This document shows, one piece after another, positions 50,063 through 61,029 of a DNA stretch of 64,000 nt. Made by a program: the position numbers and the translations under genes. This stretch comes from Pagrus major (taxonomy: Eukaryota; Chordata; Actinopteri; Spariformes; Sparidae): assembly GCF_040436345.1 (NCBI RefSeq), contig NC_133237.1, forward strand, positions 28,765,879 through 28,829,878, given 5' to 3'. Within the stretch, counting starts at the first letter, position 1; each line of letters begins with the position of its first letter. The notes under the pieces are model-generated. The model had not been told where the DNA came from and ran no database searches. It saw only the letters and a list, made by a program, of their open reading frames with translations.

Positions 50063-50877
50063 AGTCATTATGGACTCACCCTCATGCTGATGAGAAGTCC
50101 AGTGTAGTTTCTTATTCCTCAGAGTGCAGCTGGAGACCCGCGGGGTTCCCTCCTGCAGCGATAATCCATATAACAGGCGTCAATGGCGTCCGAGATGAAA
50201 AGGTCCATAAAACTACACAAAAACTTTGTAATATTCCTCCATACTGCTCGTCCGCTGCAATCCAAGTGTCCTGAAGTGGCGACATCCAGAGTTTACTGGA
50301 AACAACGTCATTCAGTACATTTTACAGCCTAAACAGTCACTGTGCTGTATCTGCCTGGAGGCACGAGGCTCCTCACAGCGTTTGCACTACGGAAGCTGCG
50401 GCGGACAAGATGAACGAGACTCGCGATAGATACACACACCGGTATTTACTTCCTGCTGTGAGCGACCGAGCGACACACAAACACAAGAGGGATCTTCTGC
50501 ACTGGTGATTTGAAACTTTGACACTCACAGCAGGAAGTAAATACCGGTGTGTATCTATCGCGAGTCTCGTTCATCTTAGGCTGTAAAAATGTACTAAATG
50601 ACATTGTTTCCAGTAAACTCTGGATGTCACCACTTCAGGACACTGGGATTGCAGATTGCAGCAGTATGGAGGAATATTACAAAGGTTTTGTGTAGTTTTA
50701 TGGACCTTTTCGTCTCGGACGCCATTGACGCCTGTTATATGGATTATTGGTGCAGGAGGGAACCCGCGGGTCTCCAGCTGCACTCTGAGGAATAAGAAAC
50801 TACACCGGACTCTCATCAGCATGAGGGTGAGTCCATAATGACTGAATTTCCTTCTAGAGTGAACTATTCCTTTAAGA
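50063..50877. mobile_element. Long fold-back MITE (about 0.8 kb) nested in the Tc1 element
   Basis: The left half (AGTCATTATGGACTCACCCT from 50063) is the near-perfect reverse complement of the right half (ending GAGTCCATAATGACT at 50842). Arms pair over about 270 bp, and again at the centre (AAGATGAACGAGACTCGCGA against TCGCGAGTCTCGTTCATCTT). The left half has about 75 extra bases (50335-50410) missing on the right. The right end extends 35 bases further (to CTATTCCTTTAAG), so the left terminus is shortened. No protein is encoded. Confidence 0.9.
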
Positions 50878-51200
50878 TGCTACAAAGAACATTTGATTCA
50901 CAACTTTCTATAATCACCTGAACTGATGGTTCAACTTACTGTATGTATATTTATGATCACATGTTCAGAAGACCTATAATAAATTAAATTATTGAACCAA
51001 ACTTCATGAATGTTTTTTTGTGTTGTTTTTGTTCTGCTCATTGATCACAGAAACATGAGAGCTGTAGACGGTCTGATGAACATGTTCTTTATGAGTGGAT
51101 GTAAAGGTTTGACTACGACTGTACTCACACTGTGTCGTGTTATTCAAGTAAAACAATGTCTTATAAAATTTCATAATTTAATTGAGTCCTGTTAAAGGAC

Positions 51201-51412
51201 ATTAAAGGCGCAATATGTAAGATTTGGCCACTTGTCAAATTCATGCTGGAGTAACCACTAACTGTAGCTGCCTTTAGCTAGTTAGCTCAGTTAGCTGTGC
51301 AGCTAGCAGTTTGGACTGTGAGCTCTGTACCAGGGGAGTGTTAGTGTCTACCATCAGAGCTGTGGACTGGGATGGGCCAGGGCTAGTTAGCATGCTAACT
51401 TCAGTAGATATT
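51201..51412. repeat. Partial MITE related to 47423-47785
   Basis: ATTAAAGGCGCAATATGTAAG start, shared GTTAGCTCAGTTAGCTGTGCAGCTAGCAG, and TTAGCATGCTAACTTCAGTAGATAT, all in reverse order relative to the 47-kb copy. The far inverted repeat is absent. Confidence 0.7.
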
Positions 51413-51460
51413 CATCTCATTTAGTAAATAATTCCATGTCTTGTTGTCTGTGTTGCAGTC

Positions 51461-53137
51461 ATGGCGTTCCCTCGGCTGTCTGCCTCGATGCTGTTGGCTT
51501 CACTGATCCTTCTTCTCTACTGGACGACCTCCTCAGCTCGCTCACACGAGCCCACCTCAGCTGATCTGTCAACGACCTCCAGGGAGAAGAGAGACTTAGA
51601 TTTCGAGACCAGAGACAAAGTCAGTAAGACCTTTGGGGCGGCAACAGACGCTCTGTCTGCACTCAAAGACACCACATCAGAGGTGAAAAAGATTGCAGAA
51701 TCAACGACAAAAGCCCTGAAGGCGCTCTCCAAATTTGCCAGCATGGCTCCCGGCATCGCTGGTGCGCTCTTCTCTATTGTCAACATGGTCTTGGCCTTCA
51801 TTCCTCAGGATGACCCTGTGATGAATGAGGTAAAGAAAGGGTTTGCTGAGGTGAACAGGAAGCTGGACTCTCTCTCCATCCAGATCTCCAACCTGGCCAC
51901 AGACGTGGAATGGTTCAACTACGTCAGCATCTACTCCCAAGACGAGCTCCGCATCCTCAACGCCTGGAGGAAGCTCAATGAGTTTATTGAGAACAGTGAG
52001 TCGGCAGAAAATCAAGAGGAAAAACTCCAACTGGCAGAAATATTCACCAACTACTACGAGTACACAGGAACTGAGGCCAGTGTGGCCAACTTCTACCATT
52101 ACCTGACGATTGACAGCACGTCTCTCAGTGAAAACCTCAACAAGCTGCTGATGAAGAAGTTTAAATGTGACATTCGCAAGATGGCTGGTTATAACTTCTA
52201 TTTCAGCACATTGCTGTTAGAGGGAATGGTGCTAAATGAAGCCTACTGGAAACTGATCGGTGTCAAAACATCAACCAAAGAAGCCGAACACGTCCAGATG
52301 TTCAAGAAGGTCTACAAAGCTCAGATATCAGCTGTGGACTTCTGCCTGAACAACACTGAGTATTACATGAAGAAGGACGTGGAGGAGATCAGCAAAGCAC
52401 TCAGTCCTGACAACAAACAAGCCGTCGCTGCAGAGGTGAAGAAGAAGCTGGATGAGAAGTACGACTGGTACAACTGGGTGGTGCTGGTGTATGACACAGC
52501 CGATGATGATTCTTACATGCCGTATGAATTGACCAAGATCCCTGTGGGCACGATCACCATCGCTGTGGGCTACACTAGGAAAGCAAGCGTGGTATATAGA
52601 AGAGAAAATATCCAAGAAGAAGTAATTAACAAATACTTTGAGGGGAAAACGTGTGCTGTTAGGGACGATTTATCTGCACGGCGATATTTCTGGACAGATG
52701 ACAATTTAGGTGGTTTGGTCAACGAGCACTATGTAACACATGCAGAATATTTCAGTGCGGCACATTTCATCTATAAGAGCGACTTTGTTGAGGAACCAAA
52801 ACCCTTTTTTCAAGCTACATGTAGTTGGGAAAACTACAACTGGAAGATGTTCCTGCATGAATCCAGGAGGACGCCTGCCTGCAGTGACGACACATGTAAC
52901 AATGGTGGAACCTGCAAGCGGCTGTTGGACTCCAATGACGGTCTGTGTGAGTGTCAGGACGGTTACTATGGTGACAGTTGTGAAGAGAAAATGGACACGT
53001 CATTGGCCAAGAAGATTGATACGCTTTATCCTGTAACCATTATCACCGGCACACACAGCAGGCTGAGAACGGTGGAGGCCAAACTGGTCCAGATCATTGA
53101 CACCATCAATGACAGATGTCAACTTCGTCCCAACTAA
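51461..53137 (+). CDS. SE-cephalotoxin-like secreted protein with EGF-like domain
   Basis: A 558-residue intact frame. Residues 1-27 are a signal peptide (hydrophobic LLASLILLLY), followed by a furin-type REKR at 41-44, so a short propeptide may be removed. Residues 60-150 form a helical region (MAPGIAGALFSIVNMVL, then a heptad-like VNRKLDSLSIQI) that resembles fish rapunzel and SE-cephalotoxin-like proteins. A long conserved middle with several Trp/Tyr (EWFNYVSIYS, YDWYNWVVLVY) follows. Residues about 474-509 are an EGF-like module with six Cys (CNNGGTCKRLLDSN, GLCECQDGYYGDSCE). The family is named after a cuttlefish salivary toxin; fish members are widespread and their role is unknown, so toxicity should not be assumed. 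The start ATG lies three bases after an acceptor (TGTTGCAG, 51451-51458), so non-coding exon(s) lie upstream. Confidence 0.82.
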   Translation: MAFPRLSASMLLASLILLLYWTTSSARSHEPTSADLSTTSREKRDLDFETRDKVSKTFGAATDALSALKDTTSEVKKIAESTTKALKALSKFASMAPGIAGALFSIVNMVLAFIPQDDPVMNEVKKGFAEVNRKLDSLSIQISNLATDVEWFNYVSIYSQDELRILNAWRKLNEFIENSESAENQEEKLQLAEIFTNYYEYTGTEASVANFYHYLTIDSTSLSENLNKLLMKKFKCDIRKMAGYNFYFSTLLLEGMVLNEAYWKLIGVKTSTKEAEHVQMFKKVYKAQISAVDFCLNNTEYYMKKDVEEISKALSPDNKQAVAAEVKKKLDEKYDWYNWVVLVYDTADDDSYMPYELTKIPVGTITIAVGYTRKASVVYRRENIQEEVINKYFEGKTCAVRDDLSARRYFWTDDNLGGLVNEHYVTHAEYFSAAHFIYKSDFVEEPKPFFQATCSWENYNWKMFLHESRRTPACSDDTCNNGGTCKRLLDSNDGLCECQDGYYGDSCEEKMDTSLAKKIDTLYPVTIITGTHSRLRTVEAKLVQIIDTINDRCQLRPN

Positions 53138-53708
53138 ACTAAACACACATCAACGGACTGAGAACAGCAGCATGACGGATGAAATGATGGAACAAGTAAA
53201 ATCTCCAGAAAATACTCTGATGAAGTTAGAAACAAGAGATCTTCATCAGCCCAATCATACTTCTCAATTCTGCCAGCAGATGGCACCAAAGTCAAAAGAA
53301 AAGTTCCAGATTAAAAAGAAAATTCACCAAATAATTTGAAGGACACAAATAATGACTGTTCAATACAGAATTGCCCCTGTTGGAATTCCTGCCCGATATT
53401 GTACTTGTGTGTAAATAATTCATAATAAACAAAGTTTTAAAATCAGTCCAGTAGATCACCTCAGCTGGCAGCTGCAGCACAGCTGTAATGAAATCCTTTG
53501 GGGCAACGCCGACCGTCAAAGTTACGTTACCAACCAACCAACCAACCAGCCAACATTAGTGAAAACATATCATGTAACTATTTCACTCCGTTTATGTCAT
53601 GGATCTGTGAACCAGCTTCAGTAGCTTTGGCTTGTTTCTGATTTTATTTTGGTTAATTGGTTAAATGGTTGATTTAACAATAAATTGCATGTGAGCCTTG
53701 ATCACGTG
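53138..53708 (+). other. 3' UTR of the SE-cephalotoxin-like gene and flank
   Basis: AATAAA at 53424-53429 is the best polyadenylation signal, about 290 bases after the stop; a second lies near 53678. A short (CCAA)n occurs at 53530-53552. Confidence 0.6.
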
Positions 53709-54485
53709 GCGCCCCCTAGAGGCTGAATGTGTGTATATTTCACAGTGAACCTCAGAGCAGCATGTGTTTTGTGATCTAATGAAAGATGTTTATTCGTCCA
53801 GCTAATCCAGCAAACGTTCTCTCCCTCAAACACGTTTCAGAAATGATCAACCAGGCGTTGTTGTAGCGCCACCAGGTGGTCTGTTGATGTAGTTATTGTT
53901 GCCTGACAGTAGGATGTTGATGAGTTTGTCTGAAAAAGATTCAGAATCATTAAAACATTTGCAAAACTGTCAAAAGTGTGTCACAGTTTAATTATTGAAT
54001 GTGATGTTATCTACTGTCAATCTACAGATTATTAGTTTCATCATAGCTTCATGACAGCTGAGCAGATCACACACACACACACACACACCACACACACACA
54101 CAAACACACCACACACACCACACACACACACAAACACACCACACACACACACCACACACACACACCACACACCACACACACCACACACACACCACACACA
54201 CACACCACACACACACACAAACACACCACACACACACACCACACACACACACCACACACCACACACACCACACACACACCACACACACACACCACACACA
54301 CACACACACACACCACACACACACACCACACACACAAACACACCACACACACACACACACACCACACACCACACACACAAACACACCACACACACACACA
54401 CCACACACACACCACACACACACACACACACACCACAGACACACGTATATTCTGAGTCAGTCATTGTTTCCCAGAGGTCGCAGGT
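53709..54485 (+). repeat. Direct duplication, copy 2 (partner 44529-44910)
   Basis: Same order of blocks as copy 1. Has about 96 extra bases (53932-54027) and, in place of the short ACACACACGTG of copy 1, a 380-base CA array. Confidence 0.88.
54067..54446 (+). repeat. Compound (CA)n/(CACACACAC-CA-AA) microsatellite, 380 bp
   Basis: CA runs interrupted by ACC and AAAC steps in repeated larger units (two nearly identical 100-base blocks around 54130-54230 and 54220-54330). Six-frame open frames here are artefacts. Confidence 0.97.
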
Positions 54486-55060
54486 ACATAAATCGAATGT
54501 CCCAGTTTATTAAATACGATGTTATATTGTATATTTACAGTCCACAGATCTTCAGTTTCAGCATTTCAAGGTTTCCTCCTCCTGGTTTGCTTATAAAAGA
54601 GAAAAAGGAAAAAAGGACTTTTGTTAGCTTGAAAACAGCAGCTGGGGAAGCGGTCTGAGCACAGAACAGGTACTAAGGAGCATTAAACCAGACATCTACT
54701 ACAAGCAGCTGATGAAGCACCAGCAGTGAAATATGCAGTATTATTAGTATGATATGATATATATGATATATTTGATCCTCCTCCTGACGACCCGTCTGGT
54801 TTCTGTTCTGTACTCTCTCTGTACGTTACTTTCTCTCTGAGCGATCGAGGTGTCATCAGAACGTGAATCACTCATCAGTTTGACTTTTAATCCCTTCAGT
54901 CTCTCATTATGAGGACGGAGGCTGTTGGAGGGACGCAACATTTCCTGTTCCCGATGTTGATTCAACTTCCTGTTGTTTTCAGCAGTGTAGAAGAGTCACA
55001 GTGTGCAGCTGTGCTGTGTCCACCTCAACCTAAACACTGTGTTCACTGACGTTTAAACAG
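54486..55060. other. No gene recognised
   Basis: Contains a short AT-palindromic stretch (GATATGATATATATGATATAT near 54750). No exon supported. Confidence 0.4.
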
Positions 55061-55093
55061 AGAGAAGAAAGGAGTCCGGACAGACAGCACAGA

Positions 55094-56636
55094 AACAGGG
55101 AGACCAGGGAGACCAGGGAGACCAGGGAGACCAGGGAGACCAGGGACAACAGGGACAACAGGGAGACCAGGGACAACAGGGACAACAGGGACAACAGGGA
55201 GACCAGGGAGACCAGGGACAACAGGGAGACCAGGGACAACAGGGACAACAGGGACAACAGGGACAACAGGGAGACCAGGGACAACAGGGACAACAGGGAC
55301 AACAGGGAGACCAGGGACAACAGGGAGAACAGGGAGACCAGGGAGACCAGGGAGACCAGGGACAACAGGGACAACAGGGACAACAGGGAGACCAGGGACA
55401 ACAGGGAGACCAGGGACAACAGGGACAACAGGGACAACAGGGAGAACAGGGAGACCAGGGACAACAGGGACAACAGGGAGACCAGGGACAACAGGGACAA
55501 CAGGGACAACAGGGAGACCAGGGACAACAGGGAGACCAGGGACAACAGGGACAACAGGGACAACAGGGAGACCAGGGACAACAGGGACAACAGGGACAAC
55601 AGGGAGACCAGGGAGACCAGGGACAACAGGGAGACCAGGGACAACAGGGAGACCAGGGAGACCAGGGACAACAGGGAGACCAGGGACAACAGGGACAACA
55701 GGGACAACAGGGAGACCAGGGGGAACAGGGAGACCAGGGACAACAGGGAGACCAGGGACAACGGGGACAACGGGGAGAACAGGGAGAACAGGGAGACCAG
55801 GGACAACAGGGACAACAGGGACAACAGGGAGACCAGGGAGACCAGGGAGAACAGGGAGACCAGGGACAACAGGGAGACCAGGGACAACAGGGACAACAGG
55901 GACAACAGGGAGACCAGGGAGAACAGGGAGACCAGGGAGACCAGGGACAACAGGGACAACAGGGAGACCAGGGAGACCAGGGAGAACAGGGAGACCAGGG
56001 ACAACAGGGAGACCAGGGAGAACAGGGAGACCAGGGACAACAGGGAGACCAGGGACAACAGGGACAACAGGGAGACCAGGGACAACAGGGACAACAGGGA
56101 GACCAGGGACAACAGGGACAACAGGGAGACCAGGGAGACCAGGGAGAACAGGGAGACCAGGGACAACAGGGAGACCAGGGAGACCAGGGACAACAGGGAG
56201 ACCAGGGACAACAGGGACAACGGGGACAACGGGGAGAACAGGGACAACAGGGAGACCAGGGACAACAGGGACAACAGGGAGACCAGGGAGACCAGGGAGA
56301 CCAGGGACAACAGGGAGACCAGGGACAACAGGGACAACAGGGAGACCAGGGAGACCAGGGAGAACAGGGAGAACAGGGACAACAGGGAGACCAGGGACAA
56401 CAGGGACAACAGGGAGACCAGGGAGACCAGGGACAACAGGGACAACAGGGAGACCAGGGACAACAGGGACAACAGGGAGACCAGGGAGACCAGGGAGACC
56501 AGGGACAACAGGGAGACCAGGGACAACAGGGACAACAGGGAGACCAGGGAGACCAGGGAGAACAGGGAGAACAGGGAGAACAGGGAGACCAGGGAGACCA
56601 GGGACAACAGGGAGACCAGGGACAACAGGGAGATCA
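55094..56636 (+). repeat. 9-bp minisatellite reading as Gly-X-Y, about 170 units
   Basis: Units GGGAGACCA, GGGACAACA and GGGAGAACA follow each other with a strict 9-bp period for about 1.54 kb. In one plus-strand frame this reads Gly-Asp-Gln, Gly-Gln-Gln and Gly-Glu-Gln without interruption, like a collagen helix. That frame is open from about 55055 to a TAG near 56735 but has no ATG. Because no unit can form a stop, other frames, including two long minus-strand ones, are also open. Rare CGG variants at 55762-55777 and 56219-56234 mark a larger duplicated block about 457 bases apart. Confidence 0.95.
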
Positions 56637-57070
56637 GGTCTCTGCTGACGACGGAGACACACCTAGAAACTCTGAAGCCTTTCAGTCGCCGGCTGGTTTT
56701 GACTCTGTTCGTCTGCAGACTGGACCACAGCTGTAGTGTTGAGTGTGTGCAGCGAACAGAATACAGCGCCGCCGGTCCACCAGAGGGCAGCATGTACATT
56801 TACTCTTGTGCTTCCCAAGAGTATTTCTTTTTTTACTTTGTACTTCCACTCCTCGACATTTTGGAGACAAATATTGTACTTCTCACTCCACTACATTTAT
56901 TTGATAACTTTAGTTACTAGTCACTTTACAGAGGTTTGTCTCTGACTGAACTCAGACGAGCTTCACTCAAACTGGACCACAGTCACCAGAACAGTGTTGG
57001 TTTGTCTCCACAGTCACCCCTGGTTCTGTCCAAATGAATCCTCAGTTCACAGAGTAACATGAAAATATTC
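56637..57070. other. Unique flank between minisatellites
   Basis: GC-richer segment at 56637-56800, then AT-rich. No supported gene. Confidence 0.4.
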
Positions 57071-57074
57071 TGTC

Positions 57075-57078
57075 CTCT

Positions 57079-57109
<31 letters not shown>

Positions 57110-57690
57110 GTCCTCTCCTGTCTCTCTCTCTCTCTCTCTGTCCTCTCCTGTCTCTCTCTCTGTCCTCTCCTGTCTCTCTCTCTGTCTCTCTGTCTGTCTG
57201 TCTCTCTCTCTCTCCTGTCTCTCTCTCTGTCCTGTCTCTCTCTCTGTCCTCACCTGTCCTCTCCTGTCTCTCTCTCTGTCCTCACCTGTCTCTCTCTCTG
57301 TCCTCACCTGTCCTCTCCTGTCTCTCTCTCTCTCCTGTCTCTCTCTCTGTCCTCACCTGTCCTCTCCTGTCTCTCTCTCTGTCCTCACCTGTCTCTCTCT
57401 CTGTCCTCACCTGTCCTCTCCTGTCTCTCTCTCTGTCCTCACCTGTCCTCTCCTGTCTCTCTCTCTGTCCTCACCTGTCCTCTCCTGTCTCTCTCTCTGT
57501 CCTCACCTGTCCTCTCTCTGTCTCTCTCTCTGTCCTCTCCTGTCTCTCTCTCTCTCTCTGTCCTCTCCTGTCTCTCTTTCTCTGTCTCTCTCTCTCTGTC
57601 CTCTCCTGTCTCTCTCTCTCTCTGTCCTCACCTGTCCTCTCCCCTCTCTCTCTCTGTCCTCTCCTGTCTCTCTCTCTCTCTCTGTCCTCT

Positions 57691-57721
<31 letters not shown>

Positions 57722-58168
57722 GTCCTCTCCTGTCTCTCTCTCTCTCTCTCTCTCTGTCCTCACCTGTCTCTCTCTCTGTCCTCACCTGTCCTCTCCTGTC
57801 TCTCTCTCTCTCCTGTCTCTCTCTCTGTCCTCACCTGTCCTCTCCTGTCTCTCTCTCTGTCCTCACCTGTCTCTCTCTCTGTCCTCACCTGTCCTCTCCT
57901 GTCTCTCTCTCTGTCCTCACCTGTCCTCTCCTGTCTCTCTCTCTGTCCTCACCTGTCCTCTCCTGTCTCTCTCTCTGTCCTCACCTGTCCTCTCTCTGTC
58001 TCTCTCTCTGTCCTCTCCTGTCTCTCTCTCTCTCTCTGTCCTCTCCTGTCTCTCTTTCTCTGTCTCTCTCTCTCTGTCCTCTCCTGTCTCTCTCTCTCTC
58101 TGTCCTCACCTGTCCTCTCCCCTCTCTCTCTCTGTCCTCTCCTGTCTCTCTCTCTCTCTCTGTCCTCT

Positions 58169-58206
<38 letters not shown>

Positions 58207-58262
58207 CTCTCCTGTCTCTCTCTCTCTCTCTCTCTCTGTCCTCACCTGTCCTCTCCTGTCTC

Positions 58263-58296
<34 letters not shown>

Positions 58297-58318
58297 CTGT
58301 CTCTCTCTCTGTCCTCGG
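57075..58318 (+). repeat. CT-rich minisatellite with 480-bp higher-order repeat
   Basis: Blocks of TCTCTCTCTCTGTCC, TCTCCTGTC and TCACCTGTCC. The order of blocks at about 57310-57735 is repeated at about 57790-58215, including a TCTCTTTCTCTG landmark (57574 and 58054) and a CTCTCCCCTCTC landmark (57636 and 58116), an exact 480-bp shift. Long Ser/Leu/Cys open frames here are by-products. Confidence 0.95.
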
Positions 58319-60090
58319 CTGCCGTGTCTTCTCGTCCCCGGAGTCATAGTCCTGGTGAGAGCTGCTGTAAATCACCTCTGTAGTGTGTCCTCTGCCTTCA
58401 CACTGACCTCAGAGTTCAGTCCCAGTCTGGTGCCATGACTCCAGTCAGCTAACAGCACCACTTAGCTCCACGGCTAACTGAGCTAGCAGCAGTCGTTGGT
58501 TACTTTGCTGATGTTTTTGGTGCTACCTTTGAATTCTCGTGGCCTCCCGATAACATCAAACATGTTTCATATTCACAATTTAAAATCTTTTAAATGAGCA
58601 GATACTGCAAGTATATACACATAAACATAAAGTATCAGCCTGTTTGTCACACATGTACACATCAGTATGAAACACATCAATATCTTCTTTCTCTGTGATT
58701 TATGATCATGATGTTGAAATACATCACAGTGTAACTCATGTCTGAAGTGGACTGACTGAGAAATCACACATATAGAAAAATAAATCCCTGGATGAATAAT
58801 GAAACATGAACCGAGTGTTTATATTGACTCCTCCCTCTGTCTGCTCGTTTCAGACTCTCAGAGACGACACCATGAATCCACCTGTTTGCATTTTGCTTTT
58901 AAAGCCTTAATGAAGTATTTTCTTCAAATCAATGTGTTATTTTCTTTAATGGCAACAAAAAATGAATTCCTGCAATCATCCCGTCTGGATGAGATCTTCT
59001 GATTTTATGATTTGGTGCAACATGTGACGCAGCAGCAACCAGTCAGGTTCAGATCTGAGACCAGAGGCTTCATCATTAATCACATGTTAACAAGAGAAAC
59101 TGAAGAAAATATCACTTTAATTTTACAGTAAATTACTGGATAATAATAACGGTGAATTCACAGTACTGTTGTAATGTTGATGATATGTTGTGTTTCTACA
59201 CTATTTACTGTGAAGATACACGATGCTACTGTGATTAGCATCTGTAGTGATATTCTGTACTATACTGTAATATTACAACAATGTGCTGTTTATATATTCA
59301 CCCAAACATATTGCTTGTTAGCATGTTAGCCTGTTAGCATGTGTAACTTGTTGGGCCACTTGTAGCCTGTTGTTAGCATGTTAGCATGTATACCTTGTTG
59401 TAGCTAAATAGCTGTATGTTGCTGTGCCCTGATTACAGTATTTCCTTTTAATTTGTACCATTTTTACTTTTTTACGATCACTTTAGTTGCTTAAATTCAG
59501 CTTCACAGCAGTTTACTGTAATGTTCTAATAGTTCGCCGACCCAAACATCAATCATTACAGCAGCTTAGTGTCGTGAGAAGTGAAGAGCTGTTAACGTGT
59601 TTGTTAACGGTTTATTAAGTTACACTGAAGCAGCCGACACACTGAACTCAGAGCAGATTTAATCCAATCAAGTTATTTTTAATAATTAAATCACTTTTAA
59701 TGTTATAAAGTATTTAACGTCCTAAAGGCCGACTGCAGATACTACTTCTACTAAATCTGAGTAGTTTCAACTATGTGAGCCTTTAATCAAAGTTTCATTA
59801 TTTATTAATGATATTTGTTATTTTTTACATTATTGTTATTATGAATTCAGTATTTTGGGTCATTAGTATAATTGAAAATCTTTTGTTTTGTGTTCAGTAC
59901 AGCTCTGCACGTTGTTTATGAAAGCTTCTGTATAAATCTGTTTTATTAGTGATGTTCTGATCAACAACATGAAGTCTGAGACGCTCAGGTGCTGCTGATG
60001 CACCGCCTGCTGACTGCAGCCAGGGGGCGACGCTGGTCCACACAGAGAGAGCTGCAGGTCCGACTGTCCTCTTCTGTCAAACAGGAAGTA
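58319..60090. other. No gene recognised
   Basis: AT-rich. A GTTAGCATGTTAGC motif recurs between 59317 and 59390. No long open frame and no clean transposon ends. Confidence 0.4.
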
Positions 60091-60096
60091 AACTGT

Positions 60097-60140
60097 GGGG
60101 GGGGGGGGGCAACAAGCTGAGACTGGCAGGTCAGGGAGGG

Positions 60141-60190
<50 letters not shown>
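60097..60190 (+). repeat. Poly(G) run and (GA)n
   Basis: Thirteen G at 60097-60109, then about 46 bases of GA repeat at 60143-60189. Confidence 0.95.
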
Positions 60191-60192
<2 letters not shown>

Positions 60193-60302
60193 CCTGTTTC
60201 TGTGAGTTGGACTCGCCCCTTCAGGAATAGAAGAGAAAAAAACACAAAGAGCAGGATGGTTGGATCTGACTTTAACTGCCGGTAAAACAACTAACTATCA
60301 TC

Positions 60303-60380
60303 TATCTGTCTGTCTGTCTGTGTGTGTGTGTGTCTGTGTGTGTCTGTCTGTCTGTCTGTCTGTCTGTGTGTGTGTGTGTG

Positions 60381-60411
<31 letters not shown>

Positions 60412-60462
60412 GTGTCCATGGATTGAGTTGGGCTCGGACTTGGACATTTTTATTGCTGCTCT

Positions 60463-60498
<36 letters not shown>
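60303..60498 (+). repeat. (CTGT)n/(GT)n microsatellites
   Basis: Alternating CTGT and GT blocks 60303-60415 and a second (GT)n at 60464-60497. Confidence 0.95.
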
Positions 60499-60499
<1 letters not shown>

Positions 60500-60635
60500 A
60501 ACGTAACAATTCAAAAACTTGTTTCACTGCAAAAAGTAGAAAAAAGTCTTTCTGGTAAACCTACGCTGAGGGGACGTCAGTCTGATGGCACACCTGCGTT
60601 ACGGGGACTGTTTTATTTATTTCTTGGTTAAGAAC

Positions 60636-60639
<4 letters not shown>

Positions 60640-60693
<54 letters not shown>
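60640..60693 (+). repeat. (GT)n microsatellite
   Basis: About 26 GT units. Confidence 0.97.
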
Positions 60694-60694
<1 letters not shown>

Positions 60695-61029
60695 GGCAGG
60701 AATGTGTCACCGGGTGTGTTTCGCACAGACTCACACTGTGTCGTGACTTCTGGCTCGTTCTGCGTCTGTAAAATGTAAAAATGACAAAATGAAGCCGATC
60801 GTACGAAGTGAAAAGTTTAAATGTTGTTTAGCTCAGATTTATGTCCAAACGTGTATATCGTCAGCATAAAACAATGAGGTTGACTTCCTGTTTACTTTAA
60901 AGTGTTTTATTGTAAATTTGACATATTTGAAATATGAAATTACTTCTCAGATCTTTTACTGACAGAAAAGTGTAAAAAAAAATTTAAAGACACGTCCTTT
61001 TCAAAATAAAATATTTTAGGAGCTAGTCT

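Larger units (their letters stand above)
48116..51121 (-). mobile_element. Tc1/mariner (Tc1-type) transposon hosting two nested insertions
   Basis: Long terminal inverted repeats of about 200 bp: left CAGTCGTGGTCAAAAGTTTC (48116) and right, reversed, CAGTCGTAGTCAAACCTTTA (51121). Internal matches continue (CATAAAGAACATGTTGATCA; TTCATGAAGTTTGGTTCAAT). TA follows the right end (51122-51123); the left flank is TT, one mutation from TA. Subtracting a 478-bp hAT MITE and a roughly 0.8-kb fold-back element leaves about 1.7 kb, the normal Tc1 length. The transposase inside is broken. Confidence 0.9.

Noticed and set aside
53988..54464. Cys/Val and His/Thr frames
   Set aside because: CA microsatellite translation.
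55030..56799. Two minus-strand frames of about 540-590 codons (LSLVSL-type and GLPVVP-type)
   Set aside because: Read-through of the 9-bp array; all frames open for compositional reasons.
57059..58438. 459-codon Ser/Leu frame
   Set aside because: CT minisatellite by-product.
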